A program made the position numbers and the translations under genes. A stretch of 64,000 nt of DNA from Trema orientale (lineage: Eukaryota; Streptophyta; Magnoliopsida; Rosales; Cannabaceae), in NCBI GenBank assembly GCA_002914845.1, contig JXTC01000010.1:2156392-2220391 (forward strand), in the 5' to 3' direction. The notes beneath the pieces are model-generated. The model was not told where the DNA came from. It was given only the letters and a program-made list of their open reading frames with translations, and searched no databases. Positions 10,740-23,460 of the stretch are shown here, one piece after another (position 1 is the stretch's first letter; each line of letters starts with the position of its first letter).

Positions 10740-13500
10740 TTTTGACGTCTTAGAGCTACTTTATACTGATACATGCAGATCATTCCCTATATTTTTTAGG
10801 AATGGCGAACAATATTACATTATGTTTATAGATAATTATTCTCATTAAGAATGCCTATTTTAGTTCATGAAAAGTCTCAATTTCTGGATATGTCTAAGGT
10901 ATTCAATGCTGAAGTTGAAATTCAACTAAGCTATACAATTAAAGCTATCAAAACTAATCATAGTGCATACTATGGTAGGTAAGATAAATAAACTTAACAA
11001 CGTCTAGAGTCCTTTACTCAGTTCCCAGAAACATACAGAATTGTCCCATAATATGAAATGCCTGGGAAACCTAGTATAAATAGTATTGTTCAGTGACAAT
11101 AAGGCATACTTAAGGACATGGTAAGAAGTGCGATTAATCATTCTTCTACCTAAATCACTCAAGTAAATAAACTTAAGAACTGTAGTATACATACTAAACA
11201 AAGCTTCCACTAAAGATGTAGCTAAAACCCTATATACGCTATAGATAGGCAGGAAGCCTAGCATTAGGTACTTGCATGTCTGGGATTATCCAACTAAGGT
11301 TAGGCCATACAGGCCATATGGAAAGTGATTAGACTTAAGAATTTTAGCTACTATTTCATTGGGTACTTTGAAAAGTTAAGAGGTTTCATCTTTTATGATA
11401 CATCTAATAAATCCTTTTCAAAACCAGTAAATATAAATTTCTTGAGGATGTTAAGTTTGGGGGAAGAAAATGTTAAAAATATTGTCTTTGAGGAGGAATT
11501 CATTTCTCTTCCTTCAGTTACAATTGAAAATATTTAGGTTTCAGGATTCTAACATTATTCAGGATACAAATTTGGATCAAGACAATATTCGGCAACTCCC
11601 TATCCAAAATAAAGAAGTTGCTCCAAAAGAGCAAACTCAACAACCTTAAGAAAAAGTGCCATTAATGAGGTCTACTAGGGAAAAGAGAAATACAACTTCG
11701 AATATTTATGTTGTTAATCTCTAAGAACATGTATTTGATATGGGAGCAGAAAATGATCTAATTATTTTCACTTAAGCTAAAACAATATTCTAACTATTAA
11801 AGTGGATTGATGCCATAAAGAATGAGATAAAATCCATGAAGGAAAATGACGTTTAAGATCTTGTCGATATTCAGGTTCATCTAGTTCTAATAGTTTCGCT
11901 CCGAAGGAAGGTATTATTTATAAAGAGACTTTCTCTCCAGTTTTAATGAAAGACTCTTTCAGGATAATTTTGGCACAAGTAGCTCATCATATTTTGGAGT
12001 TACATTAGATGAATTTAAAGGCTACTAGTTTCCCGTTAAGATAATATAGATCCCATCTAATCATTTTCTCGTTTAGTTTTGAGAAAAATTCATTTACTGC
12101 TTTTATATATCACAAATTCAGTGAGAGCGAGTGTATTTTCCTAATTTTGTATATCAATGACATACTTTTAGCTAGCAATGATATAAGCTTATTGTACGAA
12201 ACTAAGAAATTTCTATCGAAGAATATTGATGTGAAAGATCTTACGGACGTCTCTTTTGTACTGAGGAATACAAATACATTGAGATCATTCCTGACGTATC
12301 TTTTAGGATATCATAAAAGAGCTACATCAATAAGGATTATACTGCAGGAGATACACCCATGGGCTAAAGGTGATAAATACAGTCTCAATCAGTGCCCATA
12401 ATGATATTGAAATTAAGGAAATAAAGAAATTTCTCTTATACATCAACAGTGGGGAATCTTATATATATTCAGGATTGTTAGGCAAATATTAATAACTGTA
12501 ATGCCCCAAGTCTCACATCAGGTATGTTCTGGGAAGATCATGGATATTTACGTGGTGGTCCATGAGCCCAAAAGTACCTTCAAGTCTGCACTTTTGGGTG
12601 AGATCCAGTAATGTTATATTTGGTACCAGAGCCGACCCAGTCCATACGTGTGTGGGCCTTGGAAGACTACCATGGGCCAAAATCGTGGTGAATATAGTCC
12701 CCGCCCATAGGGGTTATATGTGGGCTATTGAATGTGGACACCCTAGTGAGGACACTAAGCCCTTAACAGGAGGAGATTGTAATGCCCCAAGTCTCACATT
12801 GGGTATACTCTGGGAAGATCATGGGTATTTAAGTAGTGGTTTTTGAGTCCAAAAGTACCTTCAAGCTAGTACTTTTGGGTGAGACCCAGTGATGTTACAA
12901 TACTAGTATTTTTGGGTGAGACCTAGTGATGTTATATTTGGTACCAGAGCCGACCCAGTATGGGCCTTAGAAGGCTGCCACGGGCCGAAATCATAGTGAA
13001 TGTGGACCCTACGCATAGGGGTTATATGTGAGCTATTGAATGTGGACCCCCTAGTGAGGACGCTAGGTCCTTAACAGGGAGAGATTGTAATACCCGATAT
13101 CTCACATCAGGTATGCTATGGGAAGATCATGGATATTTAAGTGGTGGTCTATGAGCCCAAAAGTACCTTCAAGCTAGCACTTTTAAAAGAAACCCAGTGA
13201 TATTACAATAACCCTCATATGAATCATTAAGTAGCAACAAAATGGGTTATATAGAATTTAGCGAGAACATTTGTTTATGTGCTCACTTATCAGAAATCAG
13301 AAAATTTTAGAGATCATTGGGTATTCCAATTCTTATTTTGTTGGATGCCTATATAGTTAAAGATCCACTTCTGGTTTTATATATTTATATATATATATAT
13401 TTGCTAAATAGAGGAGCTATTTGGAAGAGTGTTAAATTAATACTCACAACTTCTTCTACTACAGAGCAAAGTATATATATCATGGTATAAGGCATCGATT
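10740..13500 (+). pseudogene. Copia gag-pol polyprotein remnant
   Basis: Broken reading frames show a copia integrase core (around 10750-10980), a reverse transcriptase YINDILLASNDISLLYETKK-like segment (12147-12290) and, beyond the nested TRIM, an RNase H segment (13318-13490). In-frame stops occur in each block (for example taa within the RNase H CLYS-RSTSG segment at about 13358). No functional protein is possible. Confidence 0.8.
12497..13207 (+). mobile_element. Three-LTR TRIM (miniature LTR retroelement) nested in the copia element
   Basis: Three near-identical 122-base terminal repeats lie at 12497-12618, 12778-12899 and 13086-13207. Each starts TGTAAT(G/A)CCC and ends TTACA or TTATA. 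After the first comes a Met-tRNA-type primer site tggtaccagagcc (12621-12633), about 140 bases of internal sequence with no coding capacity, and a purine tract before the next repeat. After LTR 2 there is a partial LTR tail (about 12903-12936), then a second primer site (12939-12951) and internal segment. The whole unit is bounded by perfect 5-base target duplications ATAAC (12492-12496 and 13208-13212). Short LTRs and no coding region define a TRIM; the family name is not recognised. Confidence 0.9.
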
Positions 13501-14302
13501 TATAGAATATAACTGCAGAATTTTGTCACAAAGTTGCAAACTATAGTTGATAGTTTTTAAAAGACCGTTAAGAAATTATTTAATTAAGTCTTATTATTGT
13601 ATTCTAATAATAATAGAAACTCTTAAAGTTAAGGTACATAGACTTTGAGTTTTCTATTGTTAAAATAAAAAATTCAAGAGTTGACAAATATCTAAGGTAC
13701 ATGTAAGTACAAACTCTATGCTAATGGCCACTTACCAAAGATTTATCACCTAAGGTGCTTTCATAAGCATACTGCTCATAATGGTGTTGTATTTTAAAGA
13801 TGTGTAGCTTTAGTGAGAGTTTGTAGTTTGGTTCAGATGTTCATTAGTGACACTTATTCCTTGTTTAATTTCTGCTGAATATGGTAGATGGATTTTTATA
13901 TAAACTCTTAATTCAAAGATGATATTTATCATATTATTATCTTTCCTATAGTGGTTTAAGCATAAAGTTTGCGGTAATACACTAGGAAGAAAGACTAAGG
14001 TTGATCTCATTTCAGTTTAAAGTAGGACCAAATAGAAATAAGTATGTAATATCACTTTTCGTGTAATTTCCATGCCATACATTCATACTTGATCTGTTTC
14101 ATTGCGTGTATTGATTTAGTAATCATTGATAAGTTTAGTTGCCTACCTAAGTACAATGAAGGCCGCTTTAGTTTCATGTTAGTATATAAGATAGTCCAAA
14201 TTTTCATAAGGAGTAATTTCTTAACAGACAGTAATAAAGTACGCACTCAAATTTTCATTATATAATTGTTTTTGAAAAATTCATGTAGCCCAAGTGGCAG
14301 AT

Positions 14303-14813
14303 TGTTGGGTTATATATATGCCCTATTAAATATGGGCTACACATTTTTTAAATAATAATTATATATTAAGGCTATGTAATTAAGTGAGGCCATTAAGTGA
14401 TCTGATTATGGGTTCAGGAAATTACTAATTAAGTATGGGTTGTGTAATGTGTGGTTACTAAATACGGGATCAATAAGGATTGATGGGGGTTTTATTAGCT
14501 GCTGGTATATAAGGACATAACTATTAGGATTTTGGTCCTTAAGTTAAATAGAATATACGCTCTTCTCCTCTGCCTCTATCAACAGAGAGAGATCCCATTG
14601 AGTATACATAGATAATTCTGGTCGTGGAAGACCTTCTACCCTCATGCTCTAATTGATACATCGTTTCCGCTTACGTGATCACATCCTTTGTTGTCAAACA
14701 CAATGGATCTAAGTTAGTCACGGATTTTCTCTTAACAAATCTTTTCCTGACAATTTGGCATGATGGATTCTAGGATTGTATTTAGTTTAACAATCCATTA
14801 TGCATATCTAACA
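14303..14813 (+). repeat. 3' LTR of the copia element
   Basis: It starts TGTTGGGTTATATA after a purine-rich tract (caagtggcagat) and ends CTAACA before the target duplication ATCAA. Confidence 0.9.
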
Positions 14814-14818
14814 ATCAA

Positions 14819-16734
14819 AGTATCACTTTTCTCTTATAAATTGGAATTTTGCAAAGGTACTTGAGGTAACTAGTTAAGTTACTTAAGGAAAGCAGTCAGG
14901 TTACCTCAATTAACCATAAGTGGTAAAAAATGATATTTTTCTGAATAAACTTGAGATTCTTTAAAGAGAAAAAAAATCTAAAATTTTACAATTGTTTTTG
15001 AATTTTATGACAAAAAATCAAAATTCTTTAATGAAAAAACACCACCCTGGTATGCTTCATTTAAACCCATCTAGATGAAGACTCCATTGAGAAAAAATGT
15101 AGATTGGAAAAAGAGTATACATCCACCAAATCAACCAAATCTATGATAAGGTTTGTCTGAAACATATTCAACCAAACAACACTACAAAAGACCAGAGTTG
15201 TATGCCACCAAGTCGAATCAAGAAGACCAATTGCCCTATCAAAAAGATTATCAGCAAATAAATTCCATTCACGGAAAATGTGTGAAACTTGAAAGTTGTA
15301 AAAGGTAAAATCTAAAGACAATTAGACCAAAGTGAAAGCCATCACCAAGTACATGAACTACAAAAGTTTTTAACATATTAATAGATCTTAACCTTATTAT
15401 GTTAATTATTATTATAGAAATTTGCAATTACCTAGGATTAAATTTGATTCCAATGGTAATATGAGATATTTTTAAGCATCTTATCTCAAGTTTTTTTATT
15501 TTTCTAAATTGAAGTAGAGTTTTTTTTATTGAACTATTTTTTTGACAGATTATTATGGAAATTTTCATGTTTCATATTTAATATTAAACTTTGGCTATTG
15601 GAACGATTTTCTCTTTGAATATAGAGAGATTATTAATCTACACTGCCAGTTTTAATCTTGTAAGTAGTTTTAATCTTGTAAGTGTTAGATTTGTTATCTA
15701 TTTGTTAAATTTTATATTTTTCATATGTTTTTTTTTTCATATTTTAATATTTTAATATTTTATTTTTCCTATTTTTCATATATTTTTGTTAAAATTAATC
15801 CTTTTTTCTATATCTTTCTACACAAGTAAAAAAATAAATACAATTCAAGAAGAACAAGTTGCAGAACTTCTAGATCATATCACTTGAGGTTATCTTTTAT
15901 CTCATGAAAGAGGTTATTATAGATTATGTAATTTGTAGCTAGGTTGAAGTTCTTTTATTTCATTATTGATAGGTGTTACTTTTATAATTATTTTAGGTTG
16001 TTATTTGTGTCCTTTTAGTAAGTTTAATTAAAGTTTTATTCTATTTTTTTTTTCATATTTTTAGGTATTTTTTGAGTAAAAGAAGACAAAGGAATGAAAC
16101 GGAAGTTAAAATAGGACAAAAGGAAAGAACTGGGTTAAAAAGTGCTGGAGCCCGTACACCACGGCGTCCGTTTTCTGGAAGAGAAAAATAAAAAATAAAA
16201 GGCAAAGATTTTGTGCCACGGTGCTAGCATTTGTGAGCCGACGCGGTGGAATTCTGTACACACTATGTTTTGACGAATTTCATAATTTTTAGACTTCTAA
16301 CTTGTACCATTATTTACAAGTATGTCGTTGATGAGTCATGCAAAATTTCAAAATGTTTTATCATCTATTTTTATATTCTCTATTTTCATTCATGATTTTT
16401 TGTAAGTGTATTGATTATTGTATTCTATAACGAAGGTATCATCTAGTTTGCATCTATTTTGATTAACTTTTTCTACTCAGGTTCTTCCCTCTCTCTTTTT
16501 TCGTTCTACGTACACACAAGTTTTTAATTTTCAACCAAACTTTTACTTGGATTCATCTTCTTCTTCTTCAATTGTTCTTTTTACATTAGTTTATTATTGG
16601 CAGATCTGTCTACATATCCCAGATGTGGTATTTTGTAAACCTGAGTAGGGATAAGTGCCAAGGCGACTGAGCTTCCAACGTTACAAGGTCCAAAATCTAC
16701 TTTGTGATTTAGACTAGCCAATTATAAGGTGTCA
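14819..16734. other. Gene-free AT-rich stretch
   Basis: There is no supportable gene. The segment about 16070-16270 is richer in G and C and purines, with two related phrases ending ccacggcgtccg and ccgacgcggtgg, suggesting debris of an unidentified LTR-type repeat. Confidence 0.35.
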
Positions 16735-17037
16735 TTAAGAAAAGGGGCTTATAGAAATATGACCAAATTTTGGGCTTAATTTCAGTAAATGTATCTTTGT
16801 CAAAAGTTATAGCAAAATGTCCGGTATATATGCATATATACCAAGTGTAAAATTTTATATACCAAGTATAAAAAATTATATACCCAGTGCATTTCAGAAC
16901 AGTAACTAAAATTGATAGATATGTGTATCTACCAAGTGTAAAAATATATCTACTTAGACATTTAGCTATAAAATTTTAAAAGTGGACATCTACTTAATCA
17001 AATTTAAAATTTTGGCCATCCACCTAAATTTCTCTAA
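16735..17037. repeat. Dispersed repeat R1, copy without MITE insertion
   Basis: About 300 bases starting aaaaggggcttatagaaata match 43572-44037 closely. At 16853 the sequence aaaattttatataccaag is the undisturbed version of the site that carries a MITE in the other copy. The repeat includes a short palindrome around ggtatatatgcatatatacc. Its class is unknown. Confidence 0.75.
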
Positions 17038-17088
17038 AGAGAAGGCCAGATTTCATTAAGTAAAAGGCCAGATTTCATTAAGTTGTAG

Positions 17089-18724
17089 TGTAAGAACCCA
17101 AATTATTTTTTAAAAGGCCATTCTAGTAATTTAAAAATAAATAAATAAAAAAAAACATACAAACACTGATGCACTCACATGCTCCCACTTTGTGCAGGAC
17201 TAAAATCAGGATTGAGAGAATTTTTGAGTTGAAGAAAGTAGTATTTTCTGATTCGGGTCCAAAAATAGTATTTTTGAAATCTAACACAGTGTTGGGCTGA
17301 GATTCTTGTAAAGCTAACAATGGCCCTGGGAAGAACATTGAAAATTTGGTATTTTTATAAATAAATCCAGAAAATTGATATATTTGTAATCGGATTTAGG
17401 AATAGATGGTATCTTTGAAAGATTAGAAGTATTGGGCCTCGGGCCACAGGATTAACATTTCAAAAAGTGATATTTTTGTAAATATTCAGAGAAGGTGATA
17501 TTTTTGCAAATACTTTTTTAAAGGTGGTATTTTTGTAACTTTTTGGAATTTAGGCCCACAGAGAATCCAAAACCCGAATTAGTTAAGTTATATATATATG
17601 TGGAACCTAACTATTTTGGACTCTAGAAATGCAATGGTGAGGTATGTTTTTCCATTTGAAACTCTGTTGGAAAACCAACATTGCAAAGTGAGAGATCGAG
17701 GGTTCAAAAATGCCTCTCGGCCCTCTAAATGATCGTTGAATAACACCACACGTACTCCATAGCGTCTTATTGCTACCTTGATAAGGTAGAGGATGAAATT
17801 ACCTTGTTTTCAATTATGATATATAAAAATTGAATTATTTGTGCAAACTTTGAGAATTGATATTGAATTAAATGATTTAAATGTTTTGGATACTTGTTTT
17901 GAGATATTGTGATACTATGAGACATTGTAAATTGCTCTGGCTAGATTGTGAATGATTTTATGTAGGTTTTATAATTTTGCAATGTTCAAAAATACGGTCG
18001 TTATGCTACCGAAATTTTAAAACATAAAATGGTTTTTAAATAAAAACAGAGCATATTTAGAATGTTGTTACCACTGCATACTTATTTGTACAATCCTTCA
18101 TATTATACATACCATAGGATCACATAGTAGGTGGCCATTACACTCGTCCTCAGTGAGAGCCCGTAAACCCGCATGGGGTCCTTTTGGCTACCCCCCTTCA
18201 GTAGGTGTACACATTCGGTATCCCTCTGTTTCAATAGCATTAGACACATAGGTGCCCTCTGGTTCTTGGGATAAGTTTCAGGCAGAAAGCACTTAGTACA
18301 TGTAGTACGAGATGTTCTGGTTTCGTGATGAGAGGACGAGAACTCATGTGATATATTGATTTATGTTTTGTGCATTATGGTATTTTTGTTATGACTTTGA
18401 TTATGGTTTGTTGACTTTGTTTTCGAATATGATTTGAGTATAGACTGGATCAATGACTCTTTTGATTATGGATTGATCACAGATTTTTAATTATGTTCTG
18501 GTATGTGATTGATTTAGAATATACAGAGGTTTAGAATATACATAACTAACCATGCAGGTATTTTCAGAATAAAGAGGTTTTTCCAAAAAGATAATTGAGT
18601 AATCTACTAGGCGTTTATGCTCACCCTCCTACTTTCCTCCCTCTTCAGATACTTGATTAATCAAGATAGATTGTCTTGTTGGTTAGACAATTGTTTGACG
18701 AAGGCTTGTGATCCTATTCCTATT
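17089..18724 (+). repeat. Long LTR-like repeat R2, copy A, left part
   Basis: It starts TGTAAGAACCC and resembles 53580-55562 and 62086-63647 in the same order: runs of the motif ggtatttttgtaaata, a segment with aacctaactatttt, then a pyrimidine-rich cacccyctactt block at about 18625. The right part resumes at 27210 after the CACTA insertion. The TGTAA start and absence of coding capacity suggest a solo LTR of a long-LTR (perhaps Ty3-type) element; I could not find clean target duplications. Confidence 0.55.
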
Positions 18725-18769
18725 CACTACTAAAAATATCTGCTATTACGTCTCGTGTATGGACGCGCC

Positions 18770-18935
18770 GTGATAACACAGTAACTATCACAGTGCTTAT
18801 TAAGCGCCATGATAAACGGAACCAACAGGCGCCGTGGTATCCTTGTCTTTAACGGCGCCGCCGTTGTATTTAACTTTCACGGCGCCCATAAGGCGCCGTG
18901 ATATCCTTTTCTCGGCGCCTATATGGTGCCGAGGT
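18770..18935. repeat. Left subterminal repeats of the CACTA element
   Basis: There are multiple ggcgcc(g)tg-type units in both orientations (for example around 18807, 18829, 18857, 18883, 18892 and 18914). In En/Spm elements such subterminal repeats bind the element-encoded DNA-binding protein. Confidence 0.75.
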
Positions 18936-20417
18936 AGGGGCCCAATATAAAGAGCCCCAAAACGAGCCCAGCAGATACCTAAGTCGTGCTCTTTTCACTT
19001 CCAGCCCAGCAGATCCTTTCTTCTTCACTTCCAGCCGCGGCCAAGCCTCCCCCTTCCCTTATTTTCACCATTTTTTCCGGCAAACAAGATATATTTAAGC
19101 TTTTAAATTCATTTTTGTTACTAAAATTAGATTACCCATTGTATTAACCATGATTTTGACTAATTATTTTGTGAAAATTTCATGTTTTAGGTTATATTTG
19201 AAAGAGTTTATATTTAGAACCCTAATTTATCAAATGTGAATATCTTGAGCATGTATTAATAATCTTTACTCTTATAAGTATTAGTTAGACTATTTATTTA
19301 CTAGAAATCATATTTTTGGGTATGTTTTGCTATTTAAGTGCAAATTAATCCGAATTTTTTATTATTTTGTTGCTATTTTTTTATTTATTTTAGGTGAAAT
19401 ATGAGTTGATTTAGTTTTAAAAAGTTTCAAATTATAGGTGTGTTATATGAATTTATACCAATTTCATGTTTATTTACTAGAAATTATATATTAGGTTATG
19501 TTTTTTAATTTTCATCCTTAGTGTCAAATAATCCAAATTTATGCAATTTTAATTAAATATTGTGTAGTTTTTTTAGAAATTTACATATTCAATGTTTTTA
19601 ATTGTTATATGTGAAGTCATGTGGAGTTGATCATTAGTTACAAAATTTTAAAATTGAGGTAGGCTCTCTCAATTTTTACAAATTTTATGTTAGATACTTT
19701 GAAAAGTTAACTTGAGATCTTAGATTCTAAAGTTTTTTATTTGTTGGATATACATTATTATTATAGAATTATATTTAATTTTTTATTTGTTAAACTTTTT
19801 ATTTTGTATATATACTTATTTCAAATATATGATTTTTCAATTTTAAAGTATTGTAGGTTATAGATATTGAATTTTATTTATCACTTTAATTTGTGTATAG
19901 GTTTTAGCAGAAGTTGGAGTACTTACATCACTTATAAATTAGCAAATTGAGCAAACTGAGGTATGTTTTCTCAATTTTTTTTCTTTTATTAACTTACGTC
20001 ACTTTCTACATTGGTTTTATCTCATTATTTTATAAAGTTTAAACTAGATGAGATATGATATCATATAGAAAATTGTATATTGTAGTGATATAATGATATT
20101 ATAAATGTGTGGGATTGCTTGAGTTTATTATTTGTGTTGATGTTATTTTGTTATATATTATATTTGGTTGATTGGTAACTTGTTTGTAACAAAGGAGACT
20201 ATTTAAGAAATAAATTAAGTTCTCAATTTGGTAGTACTTAGAAATATGAGAATAATTTGAAATAAGTGTTAATGTATAATTGTTGTTTTACTGAATTGGT
20301 TATTGCTAGAAATATGGGAGATTATGTACAATTTTTTATGGTACTCAATTTACTTAGTTTTTTATATTAGTTGTTGAAGTTTTTTATTTTCTCTTTTGTT
20401 TTTCAATTGTGCTTAGA

Positions 20418-23300
20418 ATGGATAAGGAATGGATGTTGGTGGATAGACTATCGACCGAATATAGAAAGAGAGTTGATAGCTTTTTGGAGTTTGCTATTGA
20501 AAATGTCAAAGATTCCAATTTAATTTCGTACCCGTGTATTAAATGTGGAAATTTGCAAAAGATAGATGTTAAAAAGATAAAAGAACACTTATATTTCAAT
20601 GGAATAGATCAAAGTTACAAACAATGGATTTGGCACGGTGAAAAGGTTCCAATTACTGGATTTTCATCTAAAAAGAGTATAAGAGATGATTATGAGTTAG
20701 ATTTAAATAATGATCTTTTTGAAATGATTGATGATGCATAGTATGAAACAGATGTAGATCCTATTAAGTTTCAATCATTACTTAATGATGCTGAGAAACC
20801 GATCTATCCGGGTTGTACAAAATTTACAAAGTTGTCTGCACTATTGAAATTGTATAATTTGAAAGCAAGACATAGATAGAGTGATAAGAGTTTTTCAGAC
20901 TTGTTAGCTTTACTAGGAGAGATTTTGCCAAATGATAATGAGATGCCACATTCCTTTTATGAGGCCAAAAAGACTTTATGCTCATTGGGTATGCAATATG
21001 AGAAAATTCACGCTTGCCCNNNNNNNNNNNNNNNNNNNNNNNNNNNNNNNNNNNNNNNNNNNNNNNNNNNNNNNNNNNNNNNNNNNNNNNNNNNNNNNNN
21101 NNNNNNNNNNNNNNNNNNNNNNNNNNNNNNNNNNNNNNNNNNNNNNNNNNNNNNNNNNNNNNNNNNNNNNNNNNNNNNNNNNNNNNNNNNNNNNNNNNNN
21201 NNNNNNNNNNNNNNNNNNNNNNNNNNNNNNNNNNNNNNNNNNNNNNNNNNNNNNNNNNNNNNNNNNNNNNNNNNNNNNNNNNNNNNNNNNNNNNNNNNNN
21301 NNNNNNNNNNNNNNNNNNNNNNNNNNNNNNNNNNNNNAGTGATATCAATAAGAAAAGAAAAAGACGCAGTAATGTGAAGGTTGTAAAAGCACCAAAGAGT
21401 TGTTGGAAGAAGAAATCTATATTCTTTGAGTTAAAATGTTGGCAACATTTACTACTGAGACATAACTTAGATCTCATGCATATTGAAAAGAACATATGTG
21501 ATAGTATAATTGGAACCTTATTAAATATTCCAGGGAAGAATAAGGATAGCATTAGTGCTCGTATGGATCTTGTTGACATGAGTATTCGGACAGAGTTAGC
21601 TCCTAGAGTGGGGGAGAAGCGAACATATTTACCCCTGCTTGCTTCACATTGAAAAAGGAAGAAAACCATCAATTATGTCAATCCTTATTTAATGTGAAGG
21701 ATCCTGAAGGCTATTCTTCTAATATCAGAACATTAGTGGATATGAACAATTTGAAACTAGTTGGACTTAAATCTCATGATTATCATAGACTAATATAACA
21801 TCTGTTACCTATAGCGATCCGGTCTGTATTACCTAATGTTCGATATGCAATCACCAGATTATGCTCATTTTTTAATGGAATTTGTTCTAAGGTTGTCGAT
21901 GTATCCAAGTTAGACAAACTACAACATGAAGTTGTTATAATATTGTGCATGTTTGAGCAGTTTTTTCCTCCTAGATTTTTTGACATAATGATACATCTTA
22001 CTGTACATTTGGTTAGAGAAGTGAAATTATGTGGTCTGGTATATTTGAGATGGATGTATCTATTTGAGAGATACATGAAAATTCTAAAAGGATATGTTAG
22101 AAATCAAAGCTGGCCAGAAGGATGCATTGTAGAGTGTTATATCGCAGAGGAAGCTGTTGAGTTTTGTTCTGAGTATTTGGCAAATGTAGAAGCTATCGGA
22201 GCGCTCGTATTTTTAAATGTTAATAAAAGCGTAAGTGGTAGTGTCGTGTGTACAGTTAAACGAGAACAACTAGACCAAGCATATCGTATAGTGTTACAAA
22301 ATATAGCAGAAGTCCAACCTTTCATCGAGTAAGTTTTATTATGAAACAGATTTTCATTGATTGAATATTGAATTCTTTAATAATAATGATTTACTTTCGG
22401 ACTGATTTGTTGAAAGGAGCATATAAATTGGATCAAAACACAATTCCCACTGAAATCAAAGAGAGAGAAGTGGATCCATGATGAACATCATCGAACTTTT
22501 ATTAGTTGGTTTCGCGAACGGGTAATTTCAATTAGTTGTTACAATTAATAGGTTTATTTCATTTTTTTCCCTATTTTAGAGTACGAGTTCTAATATGTTA
22601 GGTTTTCTAATTGTTACCATTGTATTTTGAATAGATTGTAGTTGAAATGAACAAGGCAACATACAATGTATCTGATACATTGAAATGGATATCATGTGGA
22701 CCATCATTAGATGTAATTAAATATCATGCTTATCAAGTTAACAATGTTCATTTTAGTACAAGAGACCGCAATAACATAAGAACAACCCAAAATAGTGGGG
22801 TAAGTATTATTGCAAAAACTATACAATTTTCAAGTTCCAAGGATAAAAACACAATAGAGAGTGATATAGTATACTATGGCGTTATCGAGGAAATTTGGGA
22901 ACCTGATTTTGTTACATTTCGATTGCCGGTGTTTATGTGTCAATGGGTGGAGAGTAACTATGTGGTTAGAGAAGATGAGTTAGGCTTCACTTTAGTTGAT
23001 CGAAACTGGATAGGTCATAAGAATGATCTATTTATAATGGCAACACAAGCAAAACAAATATTTTACGTCAATGATCCACTTGATGCTCGATGGTGAATTG
23101 TTCTTGCAACAAAACTGAAAGAATATCAAAATTTAGAAGTTGAAGATGAGAACGAAATACTTGTTGCTCATGAAACATTCTCAAAAGGAATTTCGGTGGA
23201 GGCTTTGATAGAAGATGTTAATGAAGGTGATGCTACATATTTACGAGATGATGGTGAAGGTATTTGGATTGATAATCAAAGAAAGAAACCAAAGAGGTAC
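20418..23300 (+). pseudogene. TnpD-like CACTA transposase remnant
   Basis: From the ATG at 20418 the protein begins like the transposase-associated domain (KEWMLVDRLSTEYRKRVDSF, then a Cys-x2-Cys SYPCIKCGN). After in-frame TAG codons at 20739 and about 20880 and the N gap, the end of a Transposase_21-type core appears (ELKCWQHLLLRHNLDLMHIE at about 21430-21490). Next comes a DUF4218-type block (21943-22332, EQFFPPRFFDIMIHLTVHLV) and, after intron-like AT-rich gaps, a DUF4216-type block (22647-23096, YGVIEEIWEPDF and FRLPVFMCQW) ending in a TGA at 23094. The domain order is that of plant En/Spm transposases. At least three stops and a frameshift near 21650 make it non-functional in this assembly. 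The gap hides most of the catalytic core. Confidence 0.85.
21020..21337. other. Assembly gap (318 N)
   Basis: This is an unbroken run of N in the transposase region. Its true length is unknown and all translation across it is meaningless. Confidence 0.99.
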
Positions 23301-23460
23301 AAATCAAATAAGTTATATCTCTTTGTTTCGTCTTTATATCTATGGATTGATGTCTTGTTTTTTAAAATATATTATCTCCTATGTATACATGCTTATTATT
23401 TTCTATCTTAATTTTTTATCTACATTTGTAGTCTTATTATTTAACAAGTAATTATTGACA

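Larger units (their letters stand above)
7643..14813 (+). mobile_element. Decayed but structurally complete Ty1/copia LTR retrotransposon
   Basis: The two LTRs (7643-8109 and 14303-14813) begin TGTTGGGT and end in CA. Perfect 5-base target duplications ATCAA lie at 7638-7642 and 14814-14818. A primer-binding site tggtatcagagc (8112-8123, initiator Met-tRNA type usual for plant copia) follows the 5' LTR, and a purine-rich tract precedes the 3' LTR. Pol remnants occur in copia order: integrase (about 10740-10980, an LYTDTC and YYIMFIDNYSH-like region), reverse transcriptase (12147-12290, YINDILLASND, the YVDD region) and RNase H (about 13318-13490, reading GYSNSYFVGCLYS then a stop). Multiple stops and frameshifts make it non-autonomous. 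LTR lengths differ (467 versus 511) through an indel. A TRIM is nested at 12497-13207. Confidence 0.93.

Noticed and set aside
20824..21672. ORFs running through the run of N
   Set aside because: The translation of N has no meaning; only the flanking sequence was used.
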